Source: Ischnura elegans
Lineage: Eukaryota; Arthropoda; Insecta; Odonata; Coenagrionidae
Length of the DNA stretch: 64,000 bases
Assembly: GCF_921293095.1 (NCBI RefSeq)
Contig: NC_060246.1
Span: 12,232,001 to 12,296,000 of the forward strand
Direction of reading: 5' to 3'
The notes under the pieces were generated by a model. That model was not told the DNA's origin and did no database searches. It saw only the letters and a list, made by a program, of their open reading frames with translations. The position numbers and the translations under genes are program-made. How positions within the stretch are numbered: the first letter of the stretch is position 1; each line of letters opens with the position of its first letter. Positions 62,742-64,000 of this stretch are shown here, piece by piece.

Positions 62742-62895
62742 TGATATTTTAGAGGTACAAAGGTTCAGAGAAATAAGAAAGCCGTGCATTCCAGTCAGAC
62801 AACAATACCCAGACTGCCCGATACACACGTATCGAACCTTTTTATTTATGTTGGAAACTTCCAAACAAACAGATAGAATTGCATACATTCCAACA
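62742..62895 (-). repeat. copia 5' LTR
   Basis: Begins TGATATTTTAGAGGTACAAA and ends CATTCCAACA on the plus strand; on the element's own strand it is the 5' LTR. Confidence 0.95.
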
Positions 62896-62900
62896 GTACC

Positions 62901-63300
62901 ATTAGTGGATGTTTGATTCAGTGGTTACATTGTAAAGGCCGTTTTACTCAGGGCATGTAATTGTGCAGGTTTGAACTGCATTAATTTCTTATTTTAGCAT
63001 ACAGTTGCACGAATGCGGGAACGAAATGAGAACGGGCTACTTTGCCATCTCATTTTCTTGGAGTCTTGCATGTGTTCTACCGAATCACTGCTTCACATGA
63101 CACGATGTTGACTGTGCCTTTGTACGCATGTCAGATTGTGCAATTGTATGCCCTAGATAAAAAAGCCTTGAAGGAAAGAAACTGTCAGCAGCAGCAGGAG
63201 ACCTCATAAACTCCCATAAATGCTTCTGCTGCAGCAGAAGCTATGTGGGACAGAGTTAGCGATCTGTATCCCAAAGGCATTGAAGTGCATGAATTAGCAA
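62901..63300. other. non-coding sequence between copia and the Penelope fragment
   Basis: No coding signal. A short CAG/CTG-rich hairpin-like stretch occurs near 63185-63245 (CAGCAGCAGCAGG ... GCTGCAGCAGAAGC). Nothing else is recognised. Confidence 0.4.
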
Positions 63301-63640
63301 TGTAGCTTCATAAATGGGACGCATCAGCGGTCGCTGAACATTACGCCTCCAGCTCTGGATGTAAAATAATGTTTAATCACAAAGGTGTTGGTGAAGACAG
63401 AAGATTAATATCCACGCCTTATATTAGAAGCCATCAAAATAGCAAAAGGGCCTAACAATTTCAATAGGGGGGGATAGTTATAACCTGAGCTGGGTATGGA
63501 AAGGGTTCCTGGCCCATTCTAATGCCCAATGGCTATTGCCTTCCATGCAAAATTCAAATCGGGTCAACAATGGGACAACGGGTCCAATATAAGATGGAGA
63601 AGAGATTGTTGCTCTTATTCTCTTGATAATACTCCCAGTA
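63301..63640 (+). pseudogene. Penelope-like element C-terminal fragment
   Basis: Reading across small frame changes gives SAVAEH, then PRLILEAIKIAKGPNNFNR and NLSWVWKGF, the C-terminal signature also seen in the 12424-13853 element ([16 protein letters not shown]). Only this tail is present. Confidence 0.7.
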
Positions 63641-64000
63641 AGAGGAGTGAAACGTGAGAGAAAAATGTTTCCTATGCAGCATTGCTTAAAAGGAACCTAC
63701 AAGATAAATTTGGATACTTTTATCTTTTTCATCATAAAAATGTAGTAAATATTTTCCTGAGATAATTCTATGAACTAAGTTTAAGTCACATGGAGAGAGT
63801 GATCCACGAATTAATGAAAAATATTGATAAAAAAGGAGAAAGTAATAACAAGAGAGATTTTGGTAGACCGAGGCAATAAAGTGGTTTAATGAAATGATTA
63901 AGAGGCCATAGGAAGGGTTAATCAGTTTTAACTTAGTTGTTATGAATGTGGCAAAAGAAATTCGAGGTTTTCATCATATTTTTAATGTAGAAAATGTTTA
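63641..64000. other. window end, no feature seen
   Basis: AT-rich sequence without recognisable coding or repeat structure. Confidence 0.5.

Larger units (their letters stand above)
58480..62895 (-). mobile_element. Ty1/copia LTR retrotransposon, complete ends, defective coding
   Basis: LTRs of about 155 bp at 58480-58634 and 62742-62895 differ at only a handful of positions and have TG...CA ends. The flanking 5-mers are both GTACC (58475-58479; 62896-62900), a target duplication. Next to the 5' LTR (minus strand) is a primer site complementary to CTGGGCCCATAACC (62728-62741), the anticodon region of initiator tRNA-Met as used by Drosophila copia. The domain order on the minus strand is gag, zinc knuckle, protease, integrase, RT, RNase H, the copia order. 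Several stops and shifts make it non-autonomous. Confidence 0.95.

Overview
This is nuclear DNA of an animal, most likely an insect (inference). The genes are split by long AT-rich introns with GT-AG junctions. The two recognisable proteins are conserved in metazoans, and the V-ATPase product resembles insect Vha100-1-type a subunits. The introns are full of animal transposons: Penelope-like elements, pogo/Tigger-like and hAT-like DNA elements, a mariner relic, LINEs and a copia element. Nothing is organised as a prokaryotic operon, and the species cannot be named from the sequence.

Positions 3819-27877, plus strand: the last 14 coding exons of a V-type proton ATPase a subunit gene (714 codons plus stop). 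The N-terminal ~120-130 residues must lie before the window. Every junction has GT-AG borders and all codon phases agree across introns. Intronic insertions include a Penelope-like element with a 15-bp target duplication (12424-13853), a 256-bp hAT-type MITE with a perfect 8-bp duplication (9235-9490) and several pogo/Tigger-like elements.

Positions 28-31.5 kb: the convergent gap between the two genes. It holds the V-ATPase 3' UTR, a reverse-strand Penelope RT fragment (29634-30257) and a mariner relic (30634-31373).

Positions 31690-55947, minus strand: a complete 13-exon TMEM214 homologue (680 codons plus stop). One intron uses a GC donor. Its introns carry a 1.43-kb hAT-like element with a fold-back core, a Tigger relative with a CENP-B-type fragment, a Penelope endonuclease tail followed by three tandem 464-bp units that each contain a tRNA-like pol III unit, a LINE RT fragment, a 1.67-kb element with perfect 30-bp inverted ends, and a 43-bp perfect palindrome.

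Positions 56-64 kb: two unassigned candidate coding pieces (56172-56420 minus; 57505-57757 plus), a complete but defective 4.4-kb copia retrotransposon on the minus strand (58480-62895, 5-bp target duplication GTACC), and a Penelope C-terminal fragment near 63.3-63.6 kb.

The two host genes are tail to tail. The a subunit forms the proton path of V-ATPase in endomembranes; TMEM214 is an ER membrane protein. Their proximity does not imply joint function. I found no clearly new biological system. The most unusual items are the pol III-competent tandem array joined to a Penelope tail, the long perfect palindrome, the GC-AG intron and the inverted-repeat-flanked Penelope copy.
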